Shown here: positions 1 through 6,042 of the stretch, one piece after another | Layout: each line of letters opens with the position of its first letter | Position numbering within the stretch: position 1 is the stretch's first letter | Origin: Candidatus Thorarchaeota archaeon | GTDB taxonomy: Archaea; Asgardarchaeota; Thorarchaeia; Thorarchaeales; Thorarchaeaceae | Direction: 5' to 3' | Length of the DNA stretch: 6,881 nucleotides | Assembly: GCA_004524595.1 (NCBI GenBank) | Contig: SDOA01000169.1 | Location: 1 to 6,881, forward strand | Translations under genes and position numbers: made by a program | The notes under the pieces: model-generated | What the model was told of the DNA's origin: nothing | What the model saw: the letters and a program-made list of their open reading frames with translations, nothing else | Database searches by the model: none

Positions 1-15
1 CCAGCTGATGAGTTA

Positions 16-378
16 ATGATGGCTGCTTGCGGACTTTTGTGTGGTACTTGCGAGATACGCAGAATGCCCTTTGATGATGAGGCTGCTGAAGCTACAATTA
101 AATGGTATCGTAAGATGGGATGGCTAAATGAGAATCAAGGTGTCAAAGACGCCATTGAAAAGAACATGATATGCACAGGTTGTCACGGTGACCGGAGGAC
201 TCACTGGAGTTCTGACTGCTGGATTCTGAAATGTTGTGTCGATGACAAGAATCTATGTCATTGTCATGAGTGTGACGATTTTCCCTGTAATCGATTGGTC
301 GAATGGTCAAAACAGAATGATGGATATGCTAAAGCCCTTGAGCGGCTAACAAGATTAAGAGAAAAGGTCGAAACTTGA
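16..378 (+). CDS. DUF3795 cysteine-rich small protein
   Basis: A 120-residue soluble protein with twelve cysteines. An N-terminal CGLLCGTC (Cys5, 9, 12) is followed by a helical linker (about 20-50), then CTGC (53-56), Cys68, a CC pair (73-74) and a closing CHCHECDDFPC (81-91). The CGLxCxxC start, CxGC centre and C..CxxFPC end are the signature of DUF3795, a family common in archaea and anaerobes. It is thought to bind metal or an Fe-S cluster, but no reaction is known. Tandem ATG codons at 16 and 19 place the first cysteine where family members usually have it. However, the frame is open to the window edge (PADEL precedes Met1) and no clear ribosome binding site is visible, so the true start could lie upstream. 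It converges tail to tail with the radical SAM remnant, 69 bp away. Nothing links it functionally to its neighbours. Confidence 0.85.
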   Translation: MMAACGLLCGTCEIRRMPFDDEAAEATIKWYRKMGWLNENQGVKDAIEKNMICTGCHGDRRTHWSSDCWILKCCVDDKNLCHCHECDDFPCNRLVEWSKQNDGYAKALERLTRLREKVET

Positions 379-447
379 CTATCCTCAAGCTCTCCTTACT
401 TGCTTCTGTGTCTACTGTCCTTTAGATCCACTTGGAAATGACCTACA

Positions 448-1074
448 CTATGCTTCATCATTTGGCTCTCTGAAATGAATATGCAAATTGTATCCGCAGT
501 TTGAACACTTGCCCTCGTCATTTGTGGTTATGTTCTTGGATTTCAGTCTTGATTGTTCATAGCAAAGGGCACCACACTTAGGATAAACTGTATCCTCGAA
601 TCCTTTCGTTCCAACATTTCCAATGTAGACGAACTCTAGACCCATTTCCATTGCCATGGTTCTTGCCTTTGTTAAGACTTGTATAGATGTGGCTGGTTCG
701 GTGTACTTGTAAGCTGGATAATACTTGTTCACATGCCAAGTGATCTTTGCGCCTGTTTCTTCTAGAATCCATTTTGCTAGTTTCATCAGACATTCCATAT
801 CATCACTCAAGCCTGGCACGACAAGAGTTGTGAGTTCCACATGAATCCCTCTCTCAATCATGTGAAGAATATTATCAAGAACAGGTTGGAGAGAGATACC
901 ACAGATTCTTCTGACTTCAGGTTCACATCCCTTTACATCCACATTGGCAGCATCCAGACCTGCGTCAATCATGAGGTCAAGGGCTTCTGTTGTCATGTAT
1001 CCGTTTGTGACAATTGTATTGTACATCCCCTTCTCTCTCACAAGTCTAAAGGCCTCCAAGTTCAACTCAAGCAT
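448..1074 (-). pseudogene. AmmeMemoRadiSam-type radical SAM protein, N-terminally truncated
   Basis: These 208 residues match the C-terminal two thirds of the AmmeMemoRadiSam radical SAM family (AmrS, related to pyruvate formate-lyase activating enzyme). Recognisable blocks are YNTIVTNGYMT (18-28), LDAANVDVKG (40-49), VELTTLVVPGLSDD (79-92), WHVNKYYPAYKY (113-124) and FVYIGNV (148-154), then a C-terminal zinc-knuckle region. Full-length members have roughly 330 residues and begin with a CxxxCxxC motif that binds the 4Fe-4S cluster; that part is absent. Reading upstream of Met1, similarity persists only to about ATL (near 1080). The family's NEPT motif should lie there but reads SSAT, and the frame then stops at 1144-1146, inside the end of the BKACE gene. 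No ATG, GTG or TTG lies in between and no Shine-Dalgarno precedes 1074. The first knuckle cysteine is Tyr164. The remaining frame is intact, so the loss looks recent. A split gene with its N-terminal half elsewhere, or an assembly join, are alternatives. No AmrA or AmrB partner is in the window. Confidence 0.8.
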
Positions 1075-1095
1075 GAGGGTAGCACTACTCTGGAC

Positions 1096-1110
1096 TATAA
1101 AAAAATAAGT
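1096..1110 (-). promoter_or_regulatory. T-rich tract: poly-T terminator of the BKACE operon or TATA-like box
   Basis: On the - strand this reads ACTTATTTTTTTATAG, with seven consecutive T. It lies about 35-50 nt after the BKACE stop codon and 22-37 nt before the first ATG of the radical SAM remnant. Archaeal termination often occurs at such T runs, so it may end the aminotransferase-BKACE transcript. Its spacing would also suit a TATA box for a near-leaderless transcript starting close to 1074. The sequence alone does not decide between the two. Confidence 0.3.
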
Positions 1111-1143
1111 TACAGAGAAGCGAGGATGAATAAGAGAGTGGTC

Positions 1144-1962
1144 TCAGAGGTAAAGCAGTTTTCTAACTTCATCTGGTGTAGCGACATCTCGTTCCAGTAC
1201 CTCAGCAACTCTTCGTGTTCTTGCTACAAAATCCTCATTGGGTGCAAGCTTTCCTTTTACGTAGTAGATATTGTCTTCTAATCCGACCCTAACGTGACCG
1301 CCTATGAGAATCGACATGTTAGTCATTTCAGACTGCGTTCTACCTACTCCAACTACTGTGAATTTTGCATTAGGGGGAAGTTGAGACCGCATGTACATTA
1401 GATTCTCAATAGTCCCAGGAATACCTCCACCGACTCCCATGACCAACTGGAAGAGAGGTGGTTCAGTGATTAATTCCTGATCGATTAGCATTTTACCTTG
1501 GTGAATAAATCCTACATCAAATACCTCTAGTTCCGGTTTAATCTTCATCTCTCGCATCTTGTCTGCGAGATACGTTATAGTCTCCCAAGAGTTTGCATAT
1601 ACTACAGATGGCTTTCGAGCTGCAAAGTTCAATGAACCTGTTGTAAGACTTGCCATCTCTGGATAGGTTAGAAGAGGCTCAGCTCTTTCTTCATCGGTTT
1701 TTCCAGCAACTCCGCTTGTTGAAACCATGACTACAAGCTTTGTGCGTTTTCGTATTTTATTCACTGTTTCGTTAAAGGTTTCGTAATCTGAAGTTGGGTC
1801 TTCGTTTTCGTCACGGCAGTGTACATGAATAATAGAAGCTCCCTCTTGTTCGCATAGGTATGCGGTCTCTGCAATCTCGTCTGGCGTTATGGGAACGAAC
1901 GGTGTGTTTTTCTTTCTAGGGACTGAACCAGTCGGAGCTACTGTGATGATGAGTTTATCCAT
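1144..1962 (-). CDS. Beta-keto acid cleavage enzyme (BKACE, DUF849 family)
   Basis: A 272-residue cytosolic TIM-barrel enzyme of the BKACE family, whose founding member is 3-keto-5-aminohexanoate cleavage enzyme (Kce, about 276 residues). The family uses a divalent metal to exchange acyl groups between a beta-keto acid and acetyl-CoA, giving acetoacetate and a new acyl-CoA. Visible family features are TVAPTGS (7-13), ITPDEIAETA (25-34), HVHCR with metal ligands His46 and His48, VSTSG (80-84), LTTGSLNF (106-113), ELEVFDVGF (144-152), GVGGGIPGT (176-184), a GVGR loop (205-208) and GGHVRVGLEDN (221-231) with Arg225, Glu229 (third metal ligand) and Asp230. All catalytic positions I can align to Kce are present. 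The residue matching Kce Glu14, which as I recall contacts the substrate amino group, is Val14, so the substrate is probably not 3-keto-5-aminohexanoate. ATG start; it follows the aminotransferase by 12 bp with a strong GGGGGAG site, so the two are co-transcribed. The exact substrate cannot be told. Confidence 0.93.
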   Translation of the reverse strand: MDKLIITVAPTGSVPRKKNTPFVPITPDEIAETAYLCEQEGASIIHVHCRDENEDPTSDYETFNETVNKIRKRTKLVVMVSTSGVAGKTDEERAEPLLTYPEMASLTTGSLNFAARKPSVVYANSWETITYLADKMREMKIKPELEVFDVGFIHQGKMLIDQELITEPPLFQLVMGVGGGIPGTIENLMYMRSQLPPNAKFTVVGVGRTQSEMTNMSILIGGHVRVGLEDNIYYVKGKLAPNEDFVARTRRVAEVLERDVATPDEVRKLLYL

Positions 1963-1968
1963 AGTCTT

Positions 1969-1975
1969 CTCCCCC
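1969..1975 (-). promoter_or_regulatory. Ribosome binding site of BKACE overlapping the upstream stop codon
   Basis: On the - strand GGGGGAG lies six nucleotides before the ATG at 1962, and its first G is the last base of the aminotransferase TAG stop. This fixes the BKACE start and indicates translation linked to the upstream gene. Confidence 0.75.
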
Positions 1976-3279
1976 TAATGATCTGTCTCCAGATTAATCT
2001 GAGCCGTAAATTGTTGGAGTTGATCACATGCTTCTACGACAGAAGGGGCAACAATTGATACAAATCTATTTGAATCCTGCAATGCTGAGGCTCTGTCTTT
2101 AAGAAAAGTATCAAGTGCAACCTCTCCATTGTAATCGACAGTAGCCAGACGCAAGCAAAGGTCTTTTGCAGGCATGCCAAATTCCGACCCAGGAAGACTT
2201 GCAACATGATAGTTCTCTAAAATGTAACGAGCAAGTTTGCTGGATGTTTCAATACCTTTCTTTCCTAATTGTTCTCTCTGATGGTTCCAATCAGGGAACA
2301 GATAGAAGGCCCCTTGTGGATATGGACAAGATACACCCAAGGCAAGAATTCGTTTATAGACATACCTTGTCACTAGTTCGTGTACCATTGTGCAGTTCCG
2401 AATATACTCTATAAGCCCCGTGTCTGTGCGGTAAGCTTCAATGCCTGCATATTGGATGGGTGCAGAGACGCAAGACCAGATCTCACTTCCTATTGCCAAG
2501 ATAGAACGAAGTAGATCTCTTTCCTCTGGGGGCAATAATAATGATCCCAGACGATAACCACCGAGTGACCGATCTTTGGATAGTCCACTTGTGATGAGTG
2601 TACCTTCTGGATAATAATTGGCAATACTATGGTGTGCTTGGTCTCTGAAATGTGTCAGAGCATATATTTCATCGGAGAGAACTATGATATTATTTTCCCG
2701 TGCTACATCTGCAATCTCCTGTAACTGAGGTTTGCTGAAGCTGTGACCAGTCGGATTGCAGGGATAATTCAATACGAGAACTTTCTGTTGTTCTTGGTCA
2801 GGAGCATGGTCTTCAACATTTCTTGCAAGCATCTCTGGTTCTAATCTATAGGAGTTCTTTGATTTAGTGACTATATGATGAACCTCTCGTGATAGAAATC
2901 GACCCATGTGTTGATAGCTGACCCATGATGGTGCTGGTAAGAAGATTGGACCATCGAGTGCAGTAAGGGCTGCAAACATGAGGGGTTTGCTCCCGGGACC
3001 TATGACTATCTGGTCTGGGGAGTAGTGCAGGTTGAACATGGTCTTGTAAAACTCAGATATCCGTTCTCTCAGTGGTAGGATTCCCTGAGTTGATAGATAA
3101 CTATGTCGCCACGAGTTATCACAAAGAGCTTGACGGATTAACGAATGTACAGGAAATGGTGATTCGCCAAAGCCCATGTGGAGTACCTTTTCACCGCGTT
3201 CTCGAATTGCTGTAATGAGTTCGTTGATTGCTAAGGTGGCTGATGGAGCGAGCTGCTTTGCTGAGAATGAGATATCCAA
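1975..3279 (-). CDS. PLP-dependent aminotransferase, class I/II (fold type I)
   Basis: A 434-residue cytosolic aminotransferase of the aspartate-aminotransferase superfamily. Landmarks are MGFGESPFPV (35-44), the cofactor-phosphate loop GPGSKPLM (94-101), APSWVSY (116-122), NYPCNPTG (171-178, Asn175), SDEIYA with Asp203 and Tyr206, the Schiff-base Lys235 in SGLSKDRSLGGYRLG (Arg243), GAFYLFPD (323-330), LPGSEFG (362-368) and the substrate carboxylate arginine Arg377 in LRLATVDY. The motif set resembles a widespread subfamily of about 430 residues rather than the 390-400 of classical AspC, and its amino donor is not known. A C-terminal tail (about 385-434) is mostly helical. The start is TTG at 3279, with GAAGGAAG seven nucleotides upstream. 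Its co-transcription with BKACE suggests that it interconverts an amino acid with a keto acid in the same pathway, for example a beta-amino acid and the beta-keto substrate. That link is inference from position only. Confidence 0.92.
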   Translation of the reverse strand: MDISFSAKQLAPSATLAINELITAIRERGEKVLHMGFGESPFPVHSLIRQALCDNSWRHSYLSTQGILPLRERISEFYKTMFNLHYSPDQIVIGPGSKPLMFAALTALDGPIFLPAPSWVSYQHMGRFLSREVHHIVTKSKNSYRLEPEMLARNVEDHAPDQEQQKVLVLNYPCNPTGHSFSKPQLQEIADVARENNIIVLSDEIYALTHFRDQAHHSIANYYPEGTLITSGLSKDRSLGGYRLGSLLLPPEERDLLRSILAIGSEIWSCVSAPIQYAGIEAYRTDTGLIEYIRNCTMVHELVTRYVYKRILALGVSCPYPQGAFYLFPDWNHQREQLGKKGIETSSKLARYILENYHVASLPGSEFGMPAKDLCLRLATVDYNGEVALDTFLKDRASALQDSNRFVSIVAPSVVEACDQLQQFTAQINLETDH

Positions 3280-3286
3280 TATTATA

Positions 3287-3294
3287 CTTCCTTC
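3287..3294 (-). promoter_or_regulatory. Ribosome binding site supporting the TTG start of the aminotransferase
   Basis: GAAGGAAG on the - strand lies seven nucleotides before TTG at 3279. No ATG in this frame offers a better start near the conserved N-terminus, so this site decides the non-ATG start. Confidence 0.6.
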
Positions 3295-3303
3295 AAGATT
3301 TTC

Positions 3304-3334
3304 ATGACCAGATTCGAGTCATGGTCATATCTGG
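3304..3334. repeat. Interleaved inverted repeats in the aminotransferase leader
   Basis: ATGACCA (3304-3310) pairs perfectly with TGGTCAT (3322-3328), and CCAGAT (3308-3313) pairs with ATCTGG (3329-3334). The first dyad is centred at 3316. A weak AT-rich TATA candidate for the - strand (CTAATTAATT, complement of 3338-3347) lies about 25 bp upstream, so the dyad would sit over the transcription start. It may be an operator for the aminotransferase-BKACE operon or an RNA hairpin in its leader; both readings are tentative. Confidence 0.3.
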
Positions 3335-3828
3335 ACCAATTAATTAGAACAATATGAGATACAAATAGATTGTTACAACATCGATTGATTACATTTACTG
3401 GATTTGACATTCTAGTTGTTTTTATTCCTTAGACGATGGGAATAACTGGCAAAAGAAGATGAAGGAAAAACATCCTCTCACAGTGTCGAAAGTATCTCAT
3501 CAAGAATCTAAGAATTATCGAGGATTGCATATTGCTAATCTTTTGATGAAGGCTACTAAACACAAACTGCGATAATTATGAACCTATGTTGTATGTTCCC
3601 AGGTCATAGCAAAGAGATGGAATTTCGAACTCTGAGAATCCTCATAAAGAAATTCTCCACACTGCGTTTCTTCATAATAATAACTACAGCTATAACAGTT
3701 GAGTCATCCCACCTCAAATGAATCGTCTAGTTACTATAGATTAATAGGATGGCTGTTCATCCAAAGGCACAACCCAAAACACACGAACGGACATTGTGTG
3801 CCCATTGAATAAAGGTTCGATGTAACTC

Positions 3829-3832
3829 GGAG
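3829..3832 (+). promoter_or_regulatory. Ribosome binding site of the permease
   Basis: GGAG lies ten nucleotides before the TTG at 3843. The frame is closed by TAA at 3810-3812 and no other start codon lies between, so TTG at 3843 is the earliest possible start. It places the first membrane segment directly at the N-terminus, as is usual in the family. Confidence 0.55.
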
Positions 3833-3842
3833 ACTGTTCACC

Positions 3843-5123
3843 TTGGATCTTACAGGCCAGCTTGTCATTGTCGTTTTTGTTATCGTGTATGTAGTGATAA
3901 CATCCGAGAAGGTCAACCGAACTGCAATGTCACTAGTAGGTATGGTAATAGTCGCATTGATTTTATGGATTATGGGCACAAGTGATTTCAAGTCATTGAC
4001 TGAACACATCGAGTGGTCAACGATACTGTTCATCACAGGTCAGATGATCATCGTTGCTGTGTCCCATGCATCAGGTATGTATCAGTATCTTGCACTGACT
4101 CTCGTTCGACCTACCCGTGGAAATCCAAGTCGCCTGTTTATCACGTTCATAGTATTCGTATTCTTCATCTCACTGTTCTTCGACACAACATCAACCATGC
4201 TCGTTATCGGCCCCCTCACAATAGAGGTCTGCAAGGCATTGGATATAGATTTCAAGCCTTTTCTCATCTCTGAGGCGATTGTTGCGAACTTTGCATCAAT
4301 ACCATCGGTTGTTGGAGATGTACCGAATCTTGTCATCTGGGGCGCTACAGAAATTAGTCCCAGTCTTATGTTCATCGCCCTGATGCCTCTGTCCTTCATA
4401 TTTTTACTCGTTTCTCTACCTATCATGCTACGATATTTCAAACATACCTTCAAAGATTGCGACTCGGCACAAAGCGAGGAAGTTCTCAGGATTGATCCGA
4501 GTACTCTAATACATTCCAAACTTGAGTTTTACATGTCTATTGCTGCCATGATTGCATTAATCCTTGCCTTTACAATAGGTAATTCAATTGGTCTAGAACC
4601 GAGTCTAGTAGTCATGGGTATTGCTGCAGCGATGTTAGTTGTGACTCGGCACGAGGTAGATATGATTTTACGTAAGATTGGATGGGGCACTATCTTCTTC
4701 CTCATCGGACTCTTTGGAATAGTGGCTGCCTTGAATATTACTGGTGTCATTGCAGAGATGAGTGTCTGGGCTGCTTCGATTGTAGGCACCGATAAAGTCA
4801 CAACAACCCTCTTCATGGCTTGGATTCCCGGTCTTCTCTCAGCAGTCATAGACAATGTACCAATAGCTGCAGTACTCGCGCCTCTTGCAGCCAGCTTTGC
4901 TGATGTCAGTCCTCTTGTCATTCTTGCACTGATCTTTGGTGTTAACATTGGTGGATTCATTCTCCCAATTGGCTCCCCTGCAAACATAATCGCCCTTGCA
5001 CTATCCGAAACAGAGAAGGACCCAATTGGTATTGTGGGATTTGCAAAGATTGCAACCCCGATGGCCATATTGATGATGCTTATCGGAACTGGATGGCTAC
5101 TTCTGCTCTCATTAGTGCTATGA
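3843..5123 (+). CDS. ArsB/NhaD-type ion transporter superfamily permease
   Basis: A 426-residue integral membrane protein with about ten to twelve hydrophobic segments, the first at residues 6-20. A hydrophilic loop near 200-228 splits it into two halves, as expected for the inverted-repeat fold of the ion transporter (ArsB/NhaD/citrate carrier) superfamily. The second half carries the classic marks: IGWGTIFFLIGLFGIVAAL (279-297), AVIDNVPIAAVLAP (334-347) and GGFILPIGSPAN (370-381). The first half has the matching positions in altered form: FDTTSTML (113-120) where relatives usually have LDNxTT, and NFASIPSVVGDVPN (149-162) where they have a glycine-rich N-GG-T-IGDPPN. Homologues exchange Na+/H+, export arsenite or move carboxylates in the cytoplasmic membrane; the substrate here cannot be assigned. 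No arsenic genes are nearby. It is divergent from the aminotransferase-BKACE operon, so uptake of an organic acid for that pathway is possible but unproven. Start is TTG. Confidence 0.88.
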   Translation: MDLTGQLVIVVFVIVYVVITSEKVNRTAMSLVGMVIVALILWIMGTSDFKSLTEHIEWSTILFITGQMIIVAVSHASGMYQYLALTLVRPTRGNPSRLFITFIVFVFFISLFFDTTSTMLVIGPLTIEVCKALDIDFKPFLISEAIVANFASIPSVVGDVPNLVIWGATEISPSLMFIALMPLSFIFLLVSLPIMLRYFKHTFKDCDSAQSEEVLRIDPSTLIHSKLEFYMSIAAMIALILAFTIGNSIGLEPSLVVMGIAAAMLVVTRHEVDMILRKIGWGTIFFLIGLFGIVAALNITGVIAEMSVWAASIVGTDKVTTTLFMAWIPGLLSAVIDNVPIAAVLAPLAASFADVSPLVILALIFGVNIGGFILPIGSPANIIALALSETEKDPIGIVGFAKIATPMAILMMLIGTGWLLLLSLVL

Positions 5124-5189
5124 CCAACTCTTTTCCATATCCTGCACCTAAGTCAAAGGTTCTAGTCGAATTCACTTCAGAAAATTCTA

Positions 5190-5201
5190 AAACTTTATAA
5201 G
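5190..5201 (+). promoter_or_regulatory. Archaeal promoter (BRE/TATA) of the PadR gene
   Basis: AAACTTTATAAG has a TTTATAAG box (5194-5201) preceded by a purine-rich BRE-like CTAAAAC. With the usual archaeal spacing of about 25-27 bp, transcription would start near 5222-5226, leaving a leader of about 60 nt before the ATG at 5286. This is the clearest promoter in the window. Confidence 0.6.
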
Positions 5202-5207
5202 CAGTAA

Positions 5208-5243
5208 ATCACTAGCGATATCACTAGTGATATCATAATTGAT
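5208..5243. promoter_or_regulatory. Tandem 12-bp palindromic operator, likely PadR binding sites
   Basis: Three contiguous 12-bp units follow one another: ATCACTAGCGAT (5208-5219), ATCACTAGTGAT (5220-5231) and ATCATAATTGAT (5232-5243). Each is a dyad of form ATCA-N4-TGAT; the first has one mismatch, the second is a perfect palindrome. The second lies within an 18-bp perfect palindrome, GATATCACTAGTGATATC (5217-5234). Strictly periodic GATAT occurs at 5217, 5229 and 5241. The array covers the expected transcription start, so a bound repressor would block initiation. Autoregulation by the adjacent PadR protein is the simplest reading, by analogy with PadR regulators that bind dyads at their own promoters. 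Confidence 0.65.
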
Positions 5244-5267
5244 ATTATCTCATCAAAATTACACCAT

Positions 5268-5275
5268 GGAGGTGA
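5268..5275 (+). promoter_or_regulatory. Strong Shine-Dalgarno of the PadR gene
   Basis: GGAGGTGA, close to the full anti-Shine-Dalgarno complement, ends ten nucleotides before the ATG at 5286. It selects that ATG over the overlapping ATG at 5266, which is in another frame. Confidence 0.8.
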
Positions 5276-5285
5276 AAAGAAAAAC

Positions 5286-5825
5286 ATGCGAAAACCTAGA
5301 ACACACAACCACTGGAGTCGACGAACCGCATCAGTTCCAAAGGGTTTCCTCAGGTCTCGAGTATTGAAATTGCTCAATGAGAAGCCTATGTCTGGTGCTG
5401 AGATCATCAGAGAGCTGGAAGACCAGACCGACATGCGGTGGAGACCAAGTCCTGGTTCTGTCTATCCTCTGCTATCCTGGCTCTTGGACTCAGGATACAC
5501 CCGGGAACTTACAGACTCAGAGGCTGGCGTCCGACGTTATGAATTAACGAAAGAGGGCAAGAAGTTCCTCGAAGAGGAGGAACAACGAAGGGTGCAAGAC
5601 AAAGGTGCTCGATTCTTCGGACCACAGTTCGAAGATTGGCAAGGACCAATGCCTGAGGAGGCACGAGGTCTGGTCGAGAGTTGGCGACGAATGCGACGAG
5701 CTGGCTATGCACTTCGCAGAAAGCTCAGAGAAGACTACTCTGATACTCTAGTGAAAGAAGCAAAACAAATAGTAGATGACTTCGTGGAGAAGATCTCCCG
5801 CCTCTCAGAGATTGAGAAGGCATAA
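5286..5825 (+). CDS. PadR-family transcriptional regulator
   Basis: A 179-residue DNA-binding protein. After a basic tail (1-17), a winged helix runs from about 18 to 97: FLRSRVLKLLNEKPMSGAEI (21-40) holds the first helices, the PadR signature PSPGSVYPLLSWL (54-66) is the recognition helix region, and the wing ends in RRYELTKEGKKFL (83-95). The remainder (98-179) is highly charged and helical, with an arginine-rich stretch (133-147), and would form the dimerisation arm typical of two-domain PadR proteins. PadR regulators usually repress a neighbouring gene and often respond to toxic or hydrophobic small molecules. The effector here is unknown. A promoter, a three-unit palindromic operator and a strong ribosome binding site precede it, which indicates autoregulation. 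The membrane protein gene 217 bp downstream on the same strand is the most likely partner. Confidence 0.93.
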   Translation: MRKPRTHNHWSRRTASVPKGFLRSRVLKLLNEKPMSGAEIIRELEDQTDMRWRPSPGSVYPLLSWLLDSGYTRELTDSEAGVRRYELTKEGKKFLEEEEQRRVQDKGARFFGPQFEDWQGPMPEEARGLVESWRRMRRAGYALRRKLREDYSDTLVKEAKQIVDDFVEKISRLSEIEKA

Positions 5826-6042
5826 ATGGCATCTAAGGTGGGGTGAAGTTCAATCACTCCATCGAACTACTTTTCAAAGCAATATCGATTGATTCGTGTT
5901 GTGATTTTCCCTCACTATTTCTTGGTATATGCGTACTCGAAGTTCTATATACTCAATGCGTCGCTCCTCTCAAACCAACAATACTGGAAAAAACCGATAA
6001 CCTTAGAAATTATGTATTGGTAAAATCTCTTGAGGTTATATT
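5826..6042 (+). other. Intergenic stretch between PadR and the membrane protein
   Basis: These 217 bp hold a possible TATA box, TTCTATATAC (5943-5952), which would place a transcript start near 5975 and give the membrane protein its own promoter. A GTG-started frame of 67 codons (5843-6046) begins 17 bp after the PadR stop and overlaps the GTG of the next gene by 4 bp, as coupled genes often do. However, the purine tract sits immediately against its GTG, and its sequence (Cys-rich, one hydrophobic stretch near 24-41) resembles nothing I know, so it is not called. No ATCA-N4-TGAT operator copy was seen here. Confidence 0.45.
6032..6036 (+). promoter_or_regulatory. Ribosome binding site of the membrane protein
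   Basis: GAGGT lies six nucleotides before GTG at 6043. The frame is closed by TGA at 6031-6033, so GTG at 6043 is the earliest start and this site confirms it. Confidence 0.65.

Larger units (their letters stand above)
3280..3842. other. Divergent intergenic region, 563 bp
   Basis: This stretch separates the TTG starts of the aminotransferase (-) and the permease (+). It holds the leader repeats at 3304-3334 and must contain both promoters. For the permease, ACTATAGATTAAT (about 3734-3746) is a weak TATA candidate. Two short + strand frames exist: 3459-3575 (38 aa, start MKEKHPLTV) and 3578-3721 (47 aa, ending in a short hydrophobic FFIIITTAI stretch). Neither has a ribosome binding site or a recognisable domain, so I do not call them genes. 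A short stem, GAGAAT (3634-3639) with ATTCTC (3652-3657), is not convincing. No tRNA or other RNA gene is visible. The length is large compared with the other gaps in the window. Confidence 0.6.

Noticed and set aside
379..447. Terminator between the convergent DUF3795 and radical SAM genes
   Set aside because: Only scattered pyrimidine-rich sequence is present, with no T run or stable hairpin on either strand.
841..1281. A 146-codon + strand open frame across the radical SAM and BKACE genes
   Set aside because: It is antisense to two genes with clear protein-family motifs, crosses their boundary, and its translation (serine- and cysteine-rich) shows no domain. It is a shadow frame.
3459..3721. 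Two short + frames (3459-3575 and 3578-3721) in the divergent intergenic region
   Set aside because: 38 and 47 codons, no ribosome binding site, no recognisable sequence and no partner reading frame. They are chance-sized frames in AT-rich DNA.
3813..3842. GGTTCGA followed by a short stretch ending in CACC, resembling a tRNA T-arm
   Set aside because: There is no matching stem on the 3' side, and no anticodon or D arm can be folded upstream. The match is accidental.
4529..5068. A 179-codon - strand open frame inside the permease gene
   Set aside because: It is the exact antisense of a membrane protein with recognisable family motifs. Long antisense frames are expected from its codon pattern, and no start signal supports it. 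The 145-codon - strand frame at 4082-4519 is rejected for the same reason.
3380..5894. Shared 11-mer ATCGATTGATT at 3380-3390 and 5884-5894 as a possible common regulatory site
   Set aside because: Matches of this length are expected by chance in a window of this size. The flanks differ and the distances to the genes are unrelated.
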